A stretch of 64,000 nt of DNA from Bacillus infantis NRRL B-14911. Its GTDB lineage: Bacteria > Bacillota > Bacilli > Bacillales > Cytobacillaceae. Positions within the stretch are counted from its first letter, which is position 1, and every line of letters starts with the position of its first letter. The translations under genes and the position numbers were made by a program. Shown one piece after another: positions 9,817-18,596 of the stretch. Location: NCBI RefSeq assembly GCF_000473245.1, contig NC_022524.1:3248501-3312500 (forward strand), read 5' to 3'. A model generated the notes under the pieces. That model was not told the origin of the DNA. It ran no database searches and was given only the letters and a program-made list of their open reading frames with translations.

Positions 9817-9908
9817 GCCAAAACGGCTAAAACAGGCATATCGCACATTTAAACTGGATAGAGACAGGGCAATGAATGCTTTTGGTCCGGCCGGGACAGG
9901 CAGGACGC

Positions 9909-10301
9909 TTAAGAGTCCAGGCTATCCTTCACTTTCGAGAGGACACCGTTGATGAAACGGCTGGAATTGTCATCGCCAAATATCTTCGCAATTTCAATCG
10001 CCTCATCAATGACAACATTGGCCGGGACCTCTTTGCTGTATTTCAGCTCATAGACTCCTTGGCGGAGAAGATTTCGATCAACTGTTGCAAGGCGTTCCAG
10101 CTTCCACTTTTCAAGATACTGCTTGATCAGACTGTCAATTTCCTCTTTATTTTCAAGTACACCGGTTACCACAAGTGTCAGATATTCGTCCCCTTCTTCT
10201 CCCTCAAGCACATGGTCGATTGCTTCCGAAGGGTCTGCCTGGCTCACATCAATCTGAAACAGGGCCTGTAATGCTTTTTCTCTCGCTGTTCTTCTTTTCA
10301 T
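9909..10301 (-). CDS. nusB: Transcription antitermination factor NusB
   Basis: All-helical RNA-binding factor that pairs with NusE (S10) on boxA of rRNA operons. The N-terminus [19 protein letters not shown] and the conserved [11 protein letters not shown] and FINGVLSKV segments identify the family. Length is 130 residues (131 in B. subtilis). It follows yqhY with a gap of about 215 bases, which has a hairpin after yqhY and an extended -10, so it may have its own promoter. Confidence 0.95.
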   Translation of the reverse strand: MKRRTAREKALQALFQIDVSQADPSEAIDHVLEGEEGDEYLTLVVTGVLENKEEIDSLIKQYLEKWKLERLATVDRNLLRQGVYELKYSKEVPANVVIDEAIEIAKIFGDDNSSRFINGVLSKVKDSLDS

Positions 10302-10350
10302 TATATTCTTTAACTCCTTTTAGGCATCTTTGTCCAAATAACATAAGAAG

Positions 10351-10359
10351 ATAATAGCA
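10351..10359 (-). promoter_or_regulatory. Candidate extended -10 promoter of nusB
   Basis: TGCTATTAT on the minus strand, about 50 bases upstream of nusB, is an extended -10 element. I see no good -35. Confidence 0.35.
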
Positions 10360-10480
10360 TAACTAAAGCGGGTTCGCACTGTGTTCATCAATATTTTTGC
10401 CATTATGCCTTATATTCATAGGTGTTTTTTAATACTATCTGCAAGAAAGTTCCCTATCCTTCTGCAGGTCCAGTAATGGA

Positions 10481-10513
10481 AAGAGCCAAAGACATTAGCT
10501 GTCTTTGGCTCTT
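10481..10513 (-). terminator. Hairpin after yqhY
   Basis: A perfect 14-bp stem AAGAGCCAAAGACA/TGTCTTTGGCTCTT (10481-10494 with 10500-10513), four bases past the yqhY stop. The trailing T run is short (TCTTTCC), so termination may be partial. Confidence 0.6.
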
Positions 10514-10517
10514 CTGA

Positions 10518-10922
10518 TCAGATTTCCTGTTCAATTTCAGGCTCAAGCTTCTGGTTTTCAAATAAGATGCCCACCACATGAATATTGATTTCCTGTGCTT
10601 CAAGAGCAGTCATGTTCAACAGGGCCTGGCGGATATTATCCTGGATTTCCTGGGCGACGGCGGGGATTGAGATGCCAAATTTCATCAGGCAGTACACCTC
10701 TACCTTGATGCCTTCCTCAGTCAATTCAACCTTGACGCCTTTACCATGATTTTTCTTGCCTAAACGCTCGACGACTCCTGAGGCGAAATTGCCGCGCATC
10801 TGTGCAACCCCTTCTACCTCAGAGGCAGCGATCCCTGCAATCACTTCAATGACTTCAGGAGCTATTTCTACTTTTCCATGCCCAGTATTCCCCTGGCTCA
10901 TTTCCAAAATGTTCTCGCTCAT
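10518..10922 (-). CDS. yqhY: Asp23/Gls24 family protein YqhY
   Basis: Asp23 (DUF322) domain protein of 134 residues with the family core GKVEIAPEVIEVIAGIAASE and the EINIHVVGI strand. In B. subtilis YqhY is encoded with accBC and its loss selects mutations lowering acetyl-CoA carboxylase activity, so it is thought to moderate that enzyme; this is literature knowledge, not sequence evidence. It lies 14 bases after accC with a GGAGGTG ribosome site. Confidence 0.93.
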   Translation of the reverse strand: MSENILEMSQGNTGHGKVEIAPEVIEVIAGIAASEVEGVAQMRGNFASGVVERLGKKNHGKGVKVELTEEGIKVEVYCLMKFGISIPAVAQEIQDNIRQALLNMTALEAQEINIHVVGILFENQKLEPEIEQEI

Positions 10923-10936
10923 TACAGCACCTCCGG

Positions 10937-12295
10937 TTAATCTTCAGACTTCATCACTTCGTACAACTCAAGGAACTTGGTATTGAACTGTCCTTCCACA
11001 AATTTCTCGTGGCTGAGCAGCTTAAGATGGAATGGAATGGTCGTGTGTACACCTTCGACCACAAATTCGCTTAAAGCCCTCTTCATGCGGGAAATGGCTT
11101 CTTCCCGGCTGCTGCCATAGGTAATGACCTTTGCAATCATGCTGTCATAATAAGGCGGAATCATATAGCCCGGATAAGCTGCAGAATCGACCCGGACGCC
11201 AAGGCCTCCTGGAGGAAGGTACATACTGATCCTCCCGGCTGAAGGCATGAAGTTCTTCTCCGGGTTTTCCGCATTGATCCTGCATTCGATCGCCCAGCCA
11301 TTAAAAGTAACTTCATCCTGGCGAAGGGCAAGCTTTTCTCCGGATGCAACCTTGATCTGTTCTTTGATCAGATCGACCCCCGTCACCATTTCTGTGACAG
11401 GATGCTCTACCTGTATCCTTGTGTTCATTTCCATGAAATAGAACTTTCGGTTCTGATAGTCATATATAAATTCTACAGTGCCGGCGCCTGTATAATCAAC
11501 CGCTTTTGCAGCTTTAACAGCGGCAGCCCCCATTTCTTCGCGGATTTCTCCGTCAAGTGCGGGAGATGGCGTCTCTTCAAGGAGTTTTTGAAGCCTTCTT
11601 TGAATCGAACAGTCCCTCTCGCCCAAATGAAGTGTATTGCCATAGTTATCAGCAAGCACCTGAATTTCCACATGGCGGAAATCTTCAATATATTTTTCAA
11701 TGTAAACGCCAGGATTTCCAAAAGCAGTAAGGGCCTCCTGCTGGGTGATATTGATTCCCTTTACCAGTTCTTCCTCGGTGCGGGCTACACGGATGCCTTT
11801 GCCCCCTCCGCCGGCCGTGGCCTTTATGATGACGGGATAATCAATCTTTTCGGCCAGTGCCTTGGCGTCATCCACGTCCTTTACGACACCCTGTGAACCA
11901 GGGACAATCGGCACTCCCGCTTCCCTCATTGTTTCACGGGCAATATCCTTCGTGCCCATTTTATTGATGGCTTCGGGAGTCGGGCCTACAAAGATGATGT
12001 TGCATTCGCGGCACAGTTCTGCAAAAGCAGCATTTTCCGCCAGGAATCCATAGCCGGGATGGATGGCATCACACCCTGTCAGTTTAGCAACACTAATGAT
12101 ATTCGTAAAGTTAAGATAGCTGTCTTTGGAGGCTGTCGGGCCGATGCAGTATGCTTCATCCGCCAATTGTACATGCAATGCTTCTTTATCAGCTTCCGAA
12201 TAGACAGCAACAGATTCTATTTCCATTTCCTTGCAGGCACGGATGATCCGTACCGCAATTTCCCCTCTGTTTGCAATTAATAATTTTTTTATCAT
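10937..12295 (-). CDS. accC: Acetyl-CoA carboxylase, biotin carboxylase subunit
   Basis: ATP-grasp enzyme that carboxylates biotin on AccB with bicarbonate, the first half-reaction of malonyl-CoA synthesis. The N-terminal biotin-carboxylase domain begins [17 protein letters not shown]. The glycine-rich ATP loop ([11 protein letters not shown]) is near residue 165, and the catalytic segment [13 protein letters not shown] near 290. Length 452 is typical. The start has AAGGAGA upstream, 12 bases after accB. Confidence 0.96.
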   Translation of the reverse strand: MIKKLLIANRGEIAVRIIRACKEMEIESVAVYSEADKEALHVQLADEAYCIGPTASKDSYLNFTNIISVAKLTGCDAIHPGYGFLAENAAFAELCRECNIIFVGPTPEAINKMGTKDIARETMREAGVPIVPGSQGVVKDVDDAKALAEKIDYPVIIKATAGGGGKGIRVARTEEELVKGINITQQEALTAFGNPGVYIEKYIEDFRHVEIQVLADNYGNTLHLGERDCSIQRRLQKLLEETPSPALDGEIREEMGAAAVKAAKAVDYTGAGTVEFIYDYQNRKFYFMEMNTRIQVEHPVTEMVTGVDLIKEQIKVASGEKLALRQDEVTFNGWAIECRINAENPEKNFMPSAGRISMYLPPGGLGVRVDSAAYPGYMIPPYYDSMIAKVITYGSSREEAISRMKRALSEFVVEGVHTTIPFHLKLLSHEKFVEGQFNTKFLELYEVMKSED

Positions 12296-12307
12296 CGAAA
12301 GCTCTCC

Positions 12308-12808
12308 TTACTCAGGCTTCACCAAAAATAATGGCTGTCCGTATTCGACCAGCTGGCCGTCTTTCACCAGTATTTCCACAATTTCCCCATTCACTTCTGC
12401 TTCGATTTCGTTGAACAGCTTCATGGCTTCAACGATGCAGACAACAGAATCCTTTGATACCTTTGAACCTGATTTAACATATACATCGGCATCAGGCGAT
12501 GGTGAAGCATAGAAAGTCCCTACCATAGGTGAGGTGATTTTATGTAAGTCTGCCTCCTGTACAGTTTCCTTTGGAGCTTCCTGGACGGCAGCCGGAGCTG
12601 TTTCCTGAATAGAAGCCGCAGAAACTGCAGGCTGCTGGACAGGCACCTCAATGGGCCTTTGCACTGCCGCAGGCTGGACAACAGCAGCCTCTGCAGCCGC
12701 GCTTTTCTTCATTTTAATTTTAGATCCTTCGTGCTCATATTCAAATTCATCGATAGTAGACTGATCAACAAGCTTAATCAGCTCGCGTATTTCTTGTACT
12801 TTTAACAT
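12308..12808 (-). CDS. accB: Acetyl-CoA carboxylase biotin carrier protein
   Basis: Carries biotin between AccC and the transferase AccAD. An N-terminal helix ([17 protein letters not shown]) is followed by an Ala/Pro/Gln-rich flexible linker and a C-terminal biotinyl domain with the biotinylated lysine in EAMKLFNEI. The ATG at 12806-12808 is chosen by homology, with AAGGGG upstream; an in-frame GTG lies four codons earlier. Length is 166 residues. Its promoter overlaps a FapR-like palindrome. Confidence 0.95.
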   Translation of the reverse strand: MLKVQEIRELIKLVDQSTIDEFEYEHEGSKIKMKKSAAAEAAVVQPAAVQRPIEVPVQQPAVSAASIQETAPAAVQEAPKETVQEADLHKITSPMVGTFYASPSPDADVYVKSGSKVSKDSVVCIVEAMKLFNEIEAEVNGEIVEILVKDGQLVEYGQPLFLVKPE

Positions 12809-12837
12809 ACCATTCGGCACCCCTTGTCCTAAATAAA

Positions 12838-12886
12838 ATTATGACTAGATACTAATATCATACGATAAGACCACACCAAAGTTCAA
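12838..12886 (-). promoter_or_regulatory. accB promoter with FapR-like operator
   Basis: Minus-strand TTGAAC (12881-12886), 18 bases, TATGAT (12857-12862) form a SigA promoter. The next 19 bases (12838-12856, beginning ATTAGTATCTAG and ending CATAAT) closely resemble the FapR operator as I remember it for lipid-synthesis genes in Bacillus, and would cover the transcription start. The promoter match is direct; the FapR assignment is inference. Confidence 0.45.
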
Positions 12887-13034
12887 CCGGCTTCTTTCAA
12901 GCAGCAGGACCTTTTTGCATCCTGCCCTTCTATTTTAATGTTTTTTTCAATTTTTGTGAAATTCCTCAAAGGAAATATGACTGTGCACAGCGAAACCTTA
13001 CAGCATTAGACTTATTTCGACGGAGGACACCATA

Positions 13035-14516
13035 ATGGACAAGCTTGAGAGCATAAAAAGGGAAGATTTGGCCCGAAAAAATTCACTGATTGTTAAATCG
13101 GCTTTTGTAAGCGTTATCTTAGCGGCTGCTGTAGATATTATAATGAAAAAGGAACTGGCTGTCATCCTTGCCATTCTGATTGCCGGGGGCATTGGCCTAT
13201 GCATTGTTTGGTTGCTCCACCGCATTCCATCTGCCATTCATATTGTTCCGTATACAAGCATGATCCTGATTACCGCCGTCATGTTCATCATCATGGAAAA
13301 CAGTGTCTCGCCAACAGCTTTTTTCCTCGCATACTTCATCATTGCCGCAGCAGCCATCTATATGGATACAGTCTTGCTCTGGCTGGCATTTTTTCTTGGA
13401 AACACACTCATTACAGCTTTTGCAGCACTTCATCATGGCACCCTTCCATTGGAAATGAAAAATTATGTGACAATTTATCTGCTTTACCTTTTAGTAACGG
13501 TACTCCTTTCATTTCAATTTTCCATATCGCGCAAGCTTGCCGAGAACATAGTTCTTTCTCAGGAAAAGACAGCACAGCTCCTGAAAACCGATCAGGAAAT
13601 CAGGAGGGCCATAGACAAGGGCACAGCTGATATTTCTGAAATGATTGAACAGGTGAAAGAGAGAAGCGGCAAAAATTTTGAAGCTGCATACAGCATGTCC
13701 CGATCTATTGCCGAGGTTTCCGCCGGAATGCAGACCCAGTCTGAGGCAATCATGGGCATTAACCAATCCCTGTCAGTCGCAAACAAACAGGCAGAAGACA
13801 CCACCCTGCTGTCAGAAAAGCTCCATCAGGATGCGGCTTCAGCCGAGCTGATCACCCGGACAGGCGATGCCCTGGTCGGCAGATTGGCGGAAGAAATGGG
13901 CGTTTCTTATAAGGAAATGCAGAACGCGATAGCGAAGATGAGCAGCCTCTCACTGCGGATACAGGATACCTCTGCGTTTACCGATTCAATCCAGGAGATA
14001 GCATCTCAAACAAATATGCTTGCATTGAATGCATCTATTGAGGCTGCCAGAGCAGGAGAACGCGGGAAGGGATTCGCAGTAGTGGCAGATGAAGTCAGAA
14101 AGCTCGCCGACCTGACAAGGAAAACGGCCATCATGATTTCTGAAAATCTGCAGGAGGTTATTTCGGAGACAGAGGCAGCAAAAGAAGACCTGGGAGCTGC
14201 AGGAAAAACCATTACCGGCAACCTGACGCTCACTTCGGACACCCAGCAGGCGTTTGAGGAAATCTTCACAGCCTTCATCAGGCTGAAAGAGGATATTGCC
14301 AGCTACAGCTCCATGACAAGGCAAATCAAGGAATCCTCCCATTCAATCGGGAATGCAGTTACAGAATTCAGCTCTGTGATCGAGCAGGCAAGCGCTTCAC
14401 TCGAGGAGCTTTCTGCTTCTGTCGGAGAGCAGGCAAAACAAAACGAAGACATCTTCTCGTCGATAAAAAAGGCTCATCATTCACTGGAGGATCTGGTGGA
14501 GTTTCAGAAAAAGTAA
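13035..14516 (+). CDS. Membrane methyl-accepting chemotaxis protein
   Basis: Chemoreceptor of 493 residues. About six membrane segments (residues 20-165) are joined by very short loops, so there is no extracellular sensor domain and no obvious HAMP. A long cytoplasmic coiled coil follows with the conserved MCP tip ([20 protein letters not shown], about 317-336, then [17 protein letters not shown]), which binds CheA and CheW. It has a GGAGGAC site and its own terminator. It is the only rightward gene between accB and the spoIIIA operon, which are adjacent in B. subtilis, so it looks like an insertion. The signal is unknown; a membrane or bilayer-associated stimulus is one possibility. Confidence 0.88.
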   Translation: MDKLESIKREDLARKNSLIVKSAFVSVILAAAVDIIMKKELAVILAILIAGGIGLCIVWLLHRIPSAIHIVPYTSMILITAVMFIIMENSVSPTAFFLAYFIIAAAAIYMDTVLLWLAFFLGNTLITAFAALHHGTLPLEMKNYVTIYLLYLLVTVLLSFQFSISRKLAENIVLSQEKTAQLLKTDQEIRRAIDKGTADISEMIEQVKERSGKNFEAAYSMSRSIAEVSAGMQTQSEAIMGINQSLSVANKQAEDTTLLSEKLHQDAASAELITRTGDALVGRLAEEMGVSYKEMQNAIAKMSSLSLRIQDTSAFTDSIQEIASQTNMLALNASIEAARAGERGKGFAVVADEVRKLADLTRKTAIMISENLQEVISETEAAKEDLGAAGKTITGNLTLTSDTQQAFEEIFTAFIRLKEDIASYSSMTRQIKESSHSIGNAVTEFSSVIEQASASLEELSASVGEQAKQNEDIFSSIKKAHHSLEDLVEFQKK

Positions 14517-14560
14517 GTGAAACCCGGCAGATTTATTATCCTAGTGTGCATCAAACATTA

Positions 14561-14597
14561 AAGAGGCAGTGCATTCAGTGATGCACTGCCTCTTTTC
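14561..14597 (+). terminator. Intrinsic terminator of the chemoreceptor gene
   Basis: A perfect 14-bp stem AAGAGGCAGTGCAT/ATGCACTGCCTCTT (14561-14574 with 14581-14594), then a short T run, 45 bases after the stop. Confidence 0.75.
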
Positions 14598-14627
14598 AGC
14601 ATATCTGCAAGAGTGGTGTTTTGAGAG

Positions 14628-14836
14628 AGCGCCCTCCGCTTTTCTATTTGTCCAGCTCCGGGAGCTAGCCCCTCGAGTCTTAAGCCAATCAGATCAGAAG
14701 GTTAAAGAACAACCTTCCGCTCTGCTCGTCTTAAGCTTGAGGCCCGCAGGATGCGGGTCATGCGGACGTTGCCACAGGACGTGGCGTTCTTAGTCCGCGT
14801 TCCTTTATTGAGCAAGCGCCCTCCGCTTTTCTATTT
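14628..14836. repeat. Structured dispersed repeat element with 22-bp direct ends
   Basis: The same 22 bases (AGCGCCCTCCGCTTTTCTATTT) occur at 14628-14649 and 14815-14836 and bound a 209-bp block. Inside are nested inverted repeats: CCTCGAGTCTTAAG with CTTAAGCTTGAGG (14671-14684 / 14730-14742) enclosing GAAGGTT/AACCTTC, then CCCGCA/TGCGGG, then GCGGAC/GTCCGC enclosing GCCAC/GTGGC. It has no coding frame. Blocks with similar ends are, from memory, scattered through Bacillaceae genomes. The right copy includes the last codon and stop of spoIIIAH. Confidence 0.6.
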
Positions 14837-15394
14837 CCCAGGTTCAAATTCTACTGATGCTACCTGCAGCTGCGGGATTTCGCCTTTTACCATTTGGATG
14901 ATTTCGTTGGCAGCTGTTGGCGAGTGTTCTTTTGATTTGATGGTAATGCGGACTTTTTCTCCGTCTGCCCTTACAAGGACGTCTTCATAGTCCATGGCTT
15001 TAATGACTGTTTCAAGAAGGATTTCTTTCTGTGCAACATCTCTAAGCTGGTCGATTTTTTCCTTCGCTTCGTTTCGTTCTTCAGCGGAAAGATCTGTGGA
15101 GGCCATGACATTGGTGAGTTCCTCTTCCATCCGGCTGCGCTCATCTTCCATCTGCATGCGGAGCGTTTCGAACATTTCATCGCTGGAAACACCGGAGATG
15201 ACTGTTTCGCCATCTTCAGAAGCAGTTTCTTCAGCAGATGACTCTTCTGCACCTGCGGTTTCTTCATTTGCCTTTTCCTCGACTGCGGCCAGATCATTGC
15301 TTTTTTGTTCAGGAGTAGTAATGTAGTAGACAGAGAGCACGACGACTAAACTTAGCATTGTTAAAAGCCAGACTGTTTGTTTTTTCAATAGCAT
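14831..15394 (-). CDS. spoIIIAH: Stage III sporulation protein AH
   Basis: Mother-cell membrane protein whose YscJ/FliF-like ring domain meets SpoIIQ from the forespore to form the feeding-tube channel. One N-terminal membrane helix (KKQTVWLLTMLSLVVVLSV) is followed by an acidic, Glu/Ala-rich linker and the C-terminal ring-building domain ending ASVEFEPGK. Length is 187 residues (218 in B. subtilis), the difference lying in the linker. The stop and last codon coincide with the right end of the dispersed repeat. Confidence 0.94.
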   Translation of the reverse strand: MLLKKQTVWLLTMLSLVVVLSVYYITTPEQKSNDLAAVEEKANEETAGAEESSAEETASEDGETVISGVSSDEMFETLRMQMEDERSRMEEELTNVMASTDLSAEERNEAKEKIDQLRDVAQKEILLETVIKAMDYEDVLVRADGEKVRITIKSKEHSPTAANEIIQMVKGEIPQLQVASVEFEPGK

Positions 15395-15395
15395 T

Positions 15396-16061
15396 TCAGG
15401 ATTCCCCCTTAGATTTTTTTGGCATTACAGCTACACGGTGGCTTGGGACATCCAGCGACCGCGTTACAGCCTCAATGATCCACTTTTTTACTTGTATGTT
15501 ATCGGCCCCTTTAGCGACGACGAGTACTCCCCGTATAACAGGTTTTTTCGTTTCCACCACTATCGGAACCTCTTTTTCTCCATCTCTGATAATCACCAGC
15601 TGGTCTTCCTTGGACAAATCCTCCACTTTCCTTTTACCTCCCTCCCGATCGGTTTCATCGGTCGTTTGGGACTTGGTTGTGGAGTTCTTTTCCAATACCT
15701 TCTTCTCAGTTGCATCCACATTGACAACAACCGTGACATCATCGACACCAATTATGGAATCGAGCGCTTCCTTCAACTGGGCTTCATACGCTTTTTCATA
15801 ATCAGTGATAGACCCGTTCCCGCCTGTCTTCTTTTGGCCAAAGGCCGGGACATCTTCAGTTTCCTTCCCTTCCTGGCTGCTGAAAGCCGGAAGCACCCCG
15901 CCAGCTTCTTCCTCCTTGAAAAAGGAGCTGCTGATGAGCATGATCGCTGCCCCGAACAATAGGGCGATCAGCAAATATTGATATTTTCCCTGCTTCTTAT
16001 TTTCACCGCTTCCCATCAGGTGTTTCTTTATCCAAGCCAGCGGCCCCTTTTCATTGTCCAT
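15396..16061 (-). CDS. spoIIIAG: Stage III sporulation protein AG
   Basis: Forms the large ring of the SpoIIIA-SpoIIQ complex, related to secretin/FliF ring-building motifs. A single membrane helix at about residues 28-47 (YLLIALLFGAAIMLISSSFF) is followed by a linker and a ring domain containing IIGVDDVTVVVNVDATEKKV. The ATG at 16059-16061 overlaps the spoIIIAF stop (TAATG). Length is 221 residues (229 in B. subtilis). The frame is open 19 codons further upstream, but only inside spoIIIAF. Confidence 0.94.
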   Translation of the reverse strand: MDNEKGPLAWIKKHLMGSGENKKQGKYQYLLIALLFGAAIMLISSSFFKEEEAGGVLPAFSSQEGKETEDVPAFGQKKTGGNGSITDYEKAYEAQLKEALDSIIGVDDVTVVVNVDATEKKVLEKNSTTKSQTTDETDREGGKRKVEDLSKEDQLVIIRDGEKEVPIVVETKKPVIRGVLVVAKGADNIQVKKWIIEAVTRSLDVPSHRVAVMPKKSKGES

Positions 16062-16681
16062 TAATCCTTGTTCCCCCCTTCTATCATGACTTCGATAGAT
16101 TCTTCCTTTATATTCCATTTTTGAGCAAGAAGTGAAGCGATATCGTTTGATTCATCTGTTTCTGCGCTTGATGGAAAGGGTTGGTTCGTATTGATTTCTA
16201 CCATGGAGACCACTTCGACTGCTTTTTCTTCAGGAACCTGCTGCTTTAGCTGGATGCTGACCTTCTCCAGATTCTCAGGGAAGGCACTCTGATTATTTTC
16301 ATCCACGACTAGACTTACATCACTAATTTCCAATCCGTACTGTTCCATCAGCTCCTTTTCTGCGTCCGTTTTCAATTGGACAGCCATTTCTTCTAAAATA
16401 TATGCACTGGTTGAAGCTTGTATTTCTTTTTTCTTCATTTCTATTAAATTTTCCATATTATGATCTTCCGCTGTTTCAGTGATATTTATTTTTCCAATGG
16501 CTTTTTCAAAATCCTGGGTGAACAGCTTGAGGACCGGGGACAGGATGATGGTGATCAGAAGCAGACCGGTCACCATCTTCGTATACTTCTGCAGGCTTGA
16601 ATTCGGCAGGAGCATGTCCACAACAGTCGCCAGCAGAACAAATAATATGATGTTTGTAACCCACTCTTTTATGAACTCCAT
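16061..16681 (-). CDS. spoIIIAF: Stage III sporulation protein AF
   Basis: Mother-cell membrane component of the SpoIIIA channel. Two N-terminal membrane helices (about residues 5-60, with the conserved VDMLLPNSSLQKY between them) precede a soluble domain rich in Glu and Lys. The ATG at 16679-16681 has AGGGGTGA five bases upstream; a GTG three codons earlier is possible. Length is 206 residues. It nearly touches spoIIIAE and overlaps spoIIIAG by one base. Confidence 0.93.
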   Translation of the reverse strand: MEFIKEWVTNIILFVLLATVVDMLLPNSSLQKYTKMVTGLLLITIILSPVLKLFTQDFEKAIGKINITETAEDHNMENLIEMKKKEIQASTSAYILEEMAVQLKTDAEKELMEQYGLEISDVSLVVDENNQSAFPENLEKVSIQLKQQVPEEKAVEVVSMVEINTNQPFPSSAETDESNDIASLLAQKWNIKEESIEVMIEGGNKD

Positions 16682-16692
16682 ATCGGTCACCC

Positions 16693-17892
16693 CTATCTCA
16701 TCATCATGGTCAGATTTCCTGCAGCGATTATGACGGTTATGCTTAAGAAAAACATAAGAGACACAAGGGCGAGTGCCGCAAATACGTAGATGACGCTCTT
16801 GCTGATGATGTCGAGGCAGGCGATGACCGGGCCCCCGCCGAGCGGCTGGAGGACAGCTGCTGCAAATTTATATATAAAAGCAATCATAAGAATCTTGATT
16901 GCCGGAAACGCTGCGATAATCAGCAGAATCGCGACTCCCGCGATCCCCACTGTATTTTTCAAGAGCACTGATGCACTGATGACTGTATCTGTGGCATCCG
17001 TGAACATCCTTCCGATGACGGGGATGAAATTTCCTGTGATGAATTTCGCGGTCCTCAAGGTCACGCCGTCCGTAATTGCGGCAGAAGCTCCCTGGACTGA
17101 GATGACCCCAAGGAAAATGGTCACGAACAATCCCAGAAGGCCTATGCTCCAGTTCCGCAGAAGATTGGCAAGCTGCGTCACCTTGTAATTTTCTGAAAGG
17201 ACACTCACGATGCTGAGTACCGCTGAAAGAAATAGAAGGGGCAGCACCGCATATTGGATGAACAATCCGCTGATATTCATCAAAAACAGTATGACAGGAT
17301 GGAAAAATGCAGCCGACACCAGCCCGCCAGACGAAGCGATCAGAGCCAAAAGGAGCGGTACGAGCGCCAGGATGAAAGAGGTCATTGTGCTGATGGCTTC
17401 GATGCTGTAATCAACCGCAACCCGGAAGCTGTTCAGTGCGATGATCACCAGAACCATAAAGATGATGGAATAAGCGGCTTTGCTGACAGAGCTCTTTTCA
17501 AAAGAATTCTGAAGGGACTGCAGAAACATGCTGAAGACCGTCAGGATGATGAGAGAGCCAAGAAGCTTTCCATTTACGAGAAACTCATGAAAGAGAAACT
17601 TCAGCCCCCCGAGCATCCATTCCTTCAGGGAGAATTCTTTATCTCCCTTAATAAATTCATATAAACTGCCTTTCTGGCTTTCCGGCAAAAAGCCGCCATA
17701 TTCATTTGAAACTTTTTCCCAGAAACCTTTCAGCTCATCAAGCTCAAGGGTTTCAAGCTGGGCTTCAACCAGCGCCTCAGCTCCCTTTGGCCCGTTCTCT
17801 CCTTCATTTTCCCTGGAAGCTTGTACATCTGGCATCACACAGAAGGTGGCGAGAAATAATACTAGAAAAATAAACGGCAGCCGCTGCTTCAT
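16693..17892 (-). CDS. spoIIIAE: Stage III sporulation protein AE
   Basis: The most hydrophobic subunit of the SpoIIIA complex and a candidate transport pore. It has a signal-like N-terminus (residues 1-25, ending VQA), a short soluble stretch and then about seven membrane helices including the conserved SIGLLGLFVTIFLGVISVQG region. Length is 399 residues, as in B. subtilis. A GAGGTGA site precedes the ATG. Confidence 0.95.
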   Translation of the reverse strand: MKQRLPFIFLVLFLATFCVMPDVQASRENEGENGPKGAEALVEAQLETLELDELKGFWEKVSNEYGGFLPESQKGSLYEFIKGDKEFSLKEWMLGGLKFLFHEFLVNGKLLGSLIILTVFSMFLQSLQNSFEKSSVSKAAYSIIFMVLVIIALNSFRVAVDYSIEAISTMTSFILALVPLLLALIASSGGLVSAAFFHPVILFLMNISGLFIQYAVLPLLFLSAVLSIVSVLSENYKVTQLANLLRNWSIGLLGLFVTIFLGVISVQGASAAITDGVTLRTAKFITGNFIPVIGRMFTDATDTVISASVLLKNTVGIAGVAILLIIAAFPAIKILMIAFIYKFAAAVLQPLGGGPVIACLDIISKSVIYVFAALALVSLMFFLSITVIIAAGNLTMMMR

Positions 17893-17929
17893 CTATTCAC
17901 CTCATTTAAAAAAACTGATTGCTGTGACT

Positions 17930-18319
17930 TTAACTTGGTATCAGCTGAATGATCGATTCAATCAGGACAGTCAGGATCGGGATGGCCATCGCCAGAATCA
18001 GTATTTTGCCGCCGAGCTCAATTTTCGAGGCAATTGCACCCTGTCCTGCATCCTTCGTAATCTGGGCCGCAAATTCCGCTATATAAGCGATCCCGATAAT
18101 TTTGAGGATCGTTTCTACATAGACAAGATTCACTTTGGCATTTACCGCAATCTTTTCAAGCATATGGATGATGGCATAAATCTGGTCAACGAGAAACAGG
18201 AAAATGCTGCATCCGGTAAAGACAACGAGCAGAAAAGCAAAGTTGGGCTTCTGCTCTTTTACGACGAGTGCAAGGAAGGTTGCAACCAGCGAGATGCCTG
18301 CTATTTGAAAGATCTCAAT
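17930..18319 (-). CDS. spoIIIAD: Stage III sporulation protein AD, apparent AUU start
   Basis: Small membrane protein of the SpoIIIA channel. Reading back from the stop, homology to B. subtilis SpoIIIAD continues well past the first ATG (18161-18163) through VDQIYAIIH, FLLVVFTGCSIF and FLALVVKEQKPNF to EIFQIAGISLVAT. The frame then reaches an ATT at 18317-18319, with a GGGAGGG site (18327-18333) seven bases upstream and no in-frame ATG, GTG or TTG nearby. That gives 129 residues against 133 in B. subtilis; the ATG-initiated form would be 77 and lose most of two membrane helices. An AUU start or a mutated start codon is implied. Confidence 0.85.
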   Translation of the reverse strand: MEIFQIAGISLVATFLALVVKEQKPNFAFLLVVFTGCSIFLFLVDQIYAIIHMLEKIAVNAKVNLVYVETILKIIGIAYIAEFAAQITKDAGQGAIASKIELGGKILILAMAIPILTVLIESIIQLIPS

Positions 18320-18333
18320 CGCTGAGCCCTCCC

Positions 18334-18540
18334 TTATCCTTGAAATAAAAATACCGACTTAATTTTTTGAAAGAGGTCGTCCACAATCGAGGCAACCATA
18401 AACAAGATATAGATAAAGCCGAATAAAGTGACCCACTGTGCGTACTCTTTCTTTCCGACCTGGTCCAAAATGGTGTGCAAAAAGGCGACTACGATCCCTA
18501 CTCCGGCAATTTTAAAAATAATATCAACCTCTAATCCCAT
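18334..18540 (-). CDS. spoIIIAC: Stage III sporulation protein AC
   Basis: Membrane protein of 68 residues with two helices and the highly conserved sequence GVGIVVAFLHTILDQVGKKE, almost identical to B. subtilis. I take the second of two adjacent ATGs (18538-18540), which gives the B. subtilis length; AGGAGG lies just upstream. Its stop is 14 bases before the spoIIIAD start. Confidence 0.94.
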   Translation of the reverse strand: MGLEVDIIFKIAGVGIVVAFLHTILDQVGKKEYAQWVTLFGFIYILFMVASIVDDLFQKIKSVFLFQG

Positions 18541-18596
18541 CATTTCTCCTCCTATACGCTGCTTAAATATTCCTTGCATCGTGTGCGAGCCCTGGT

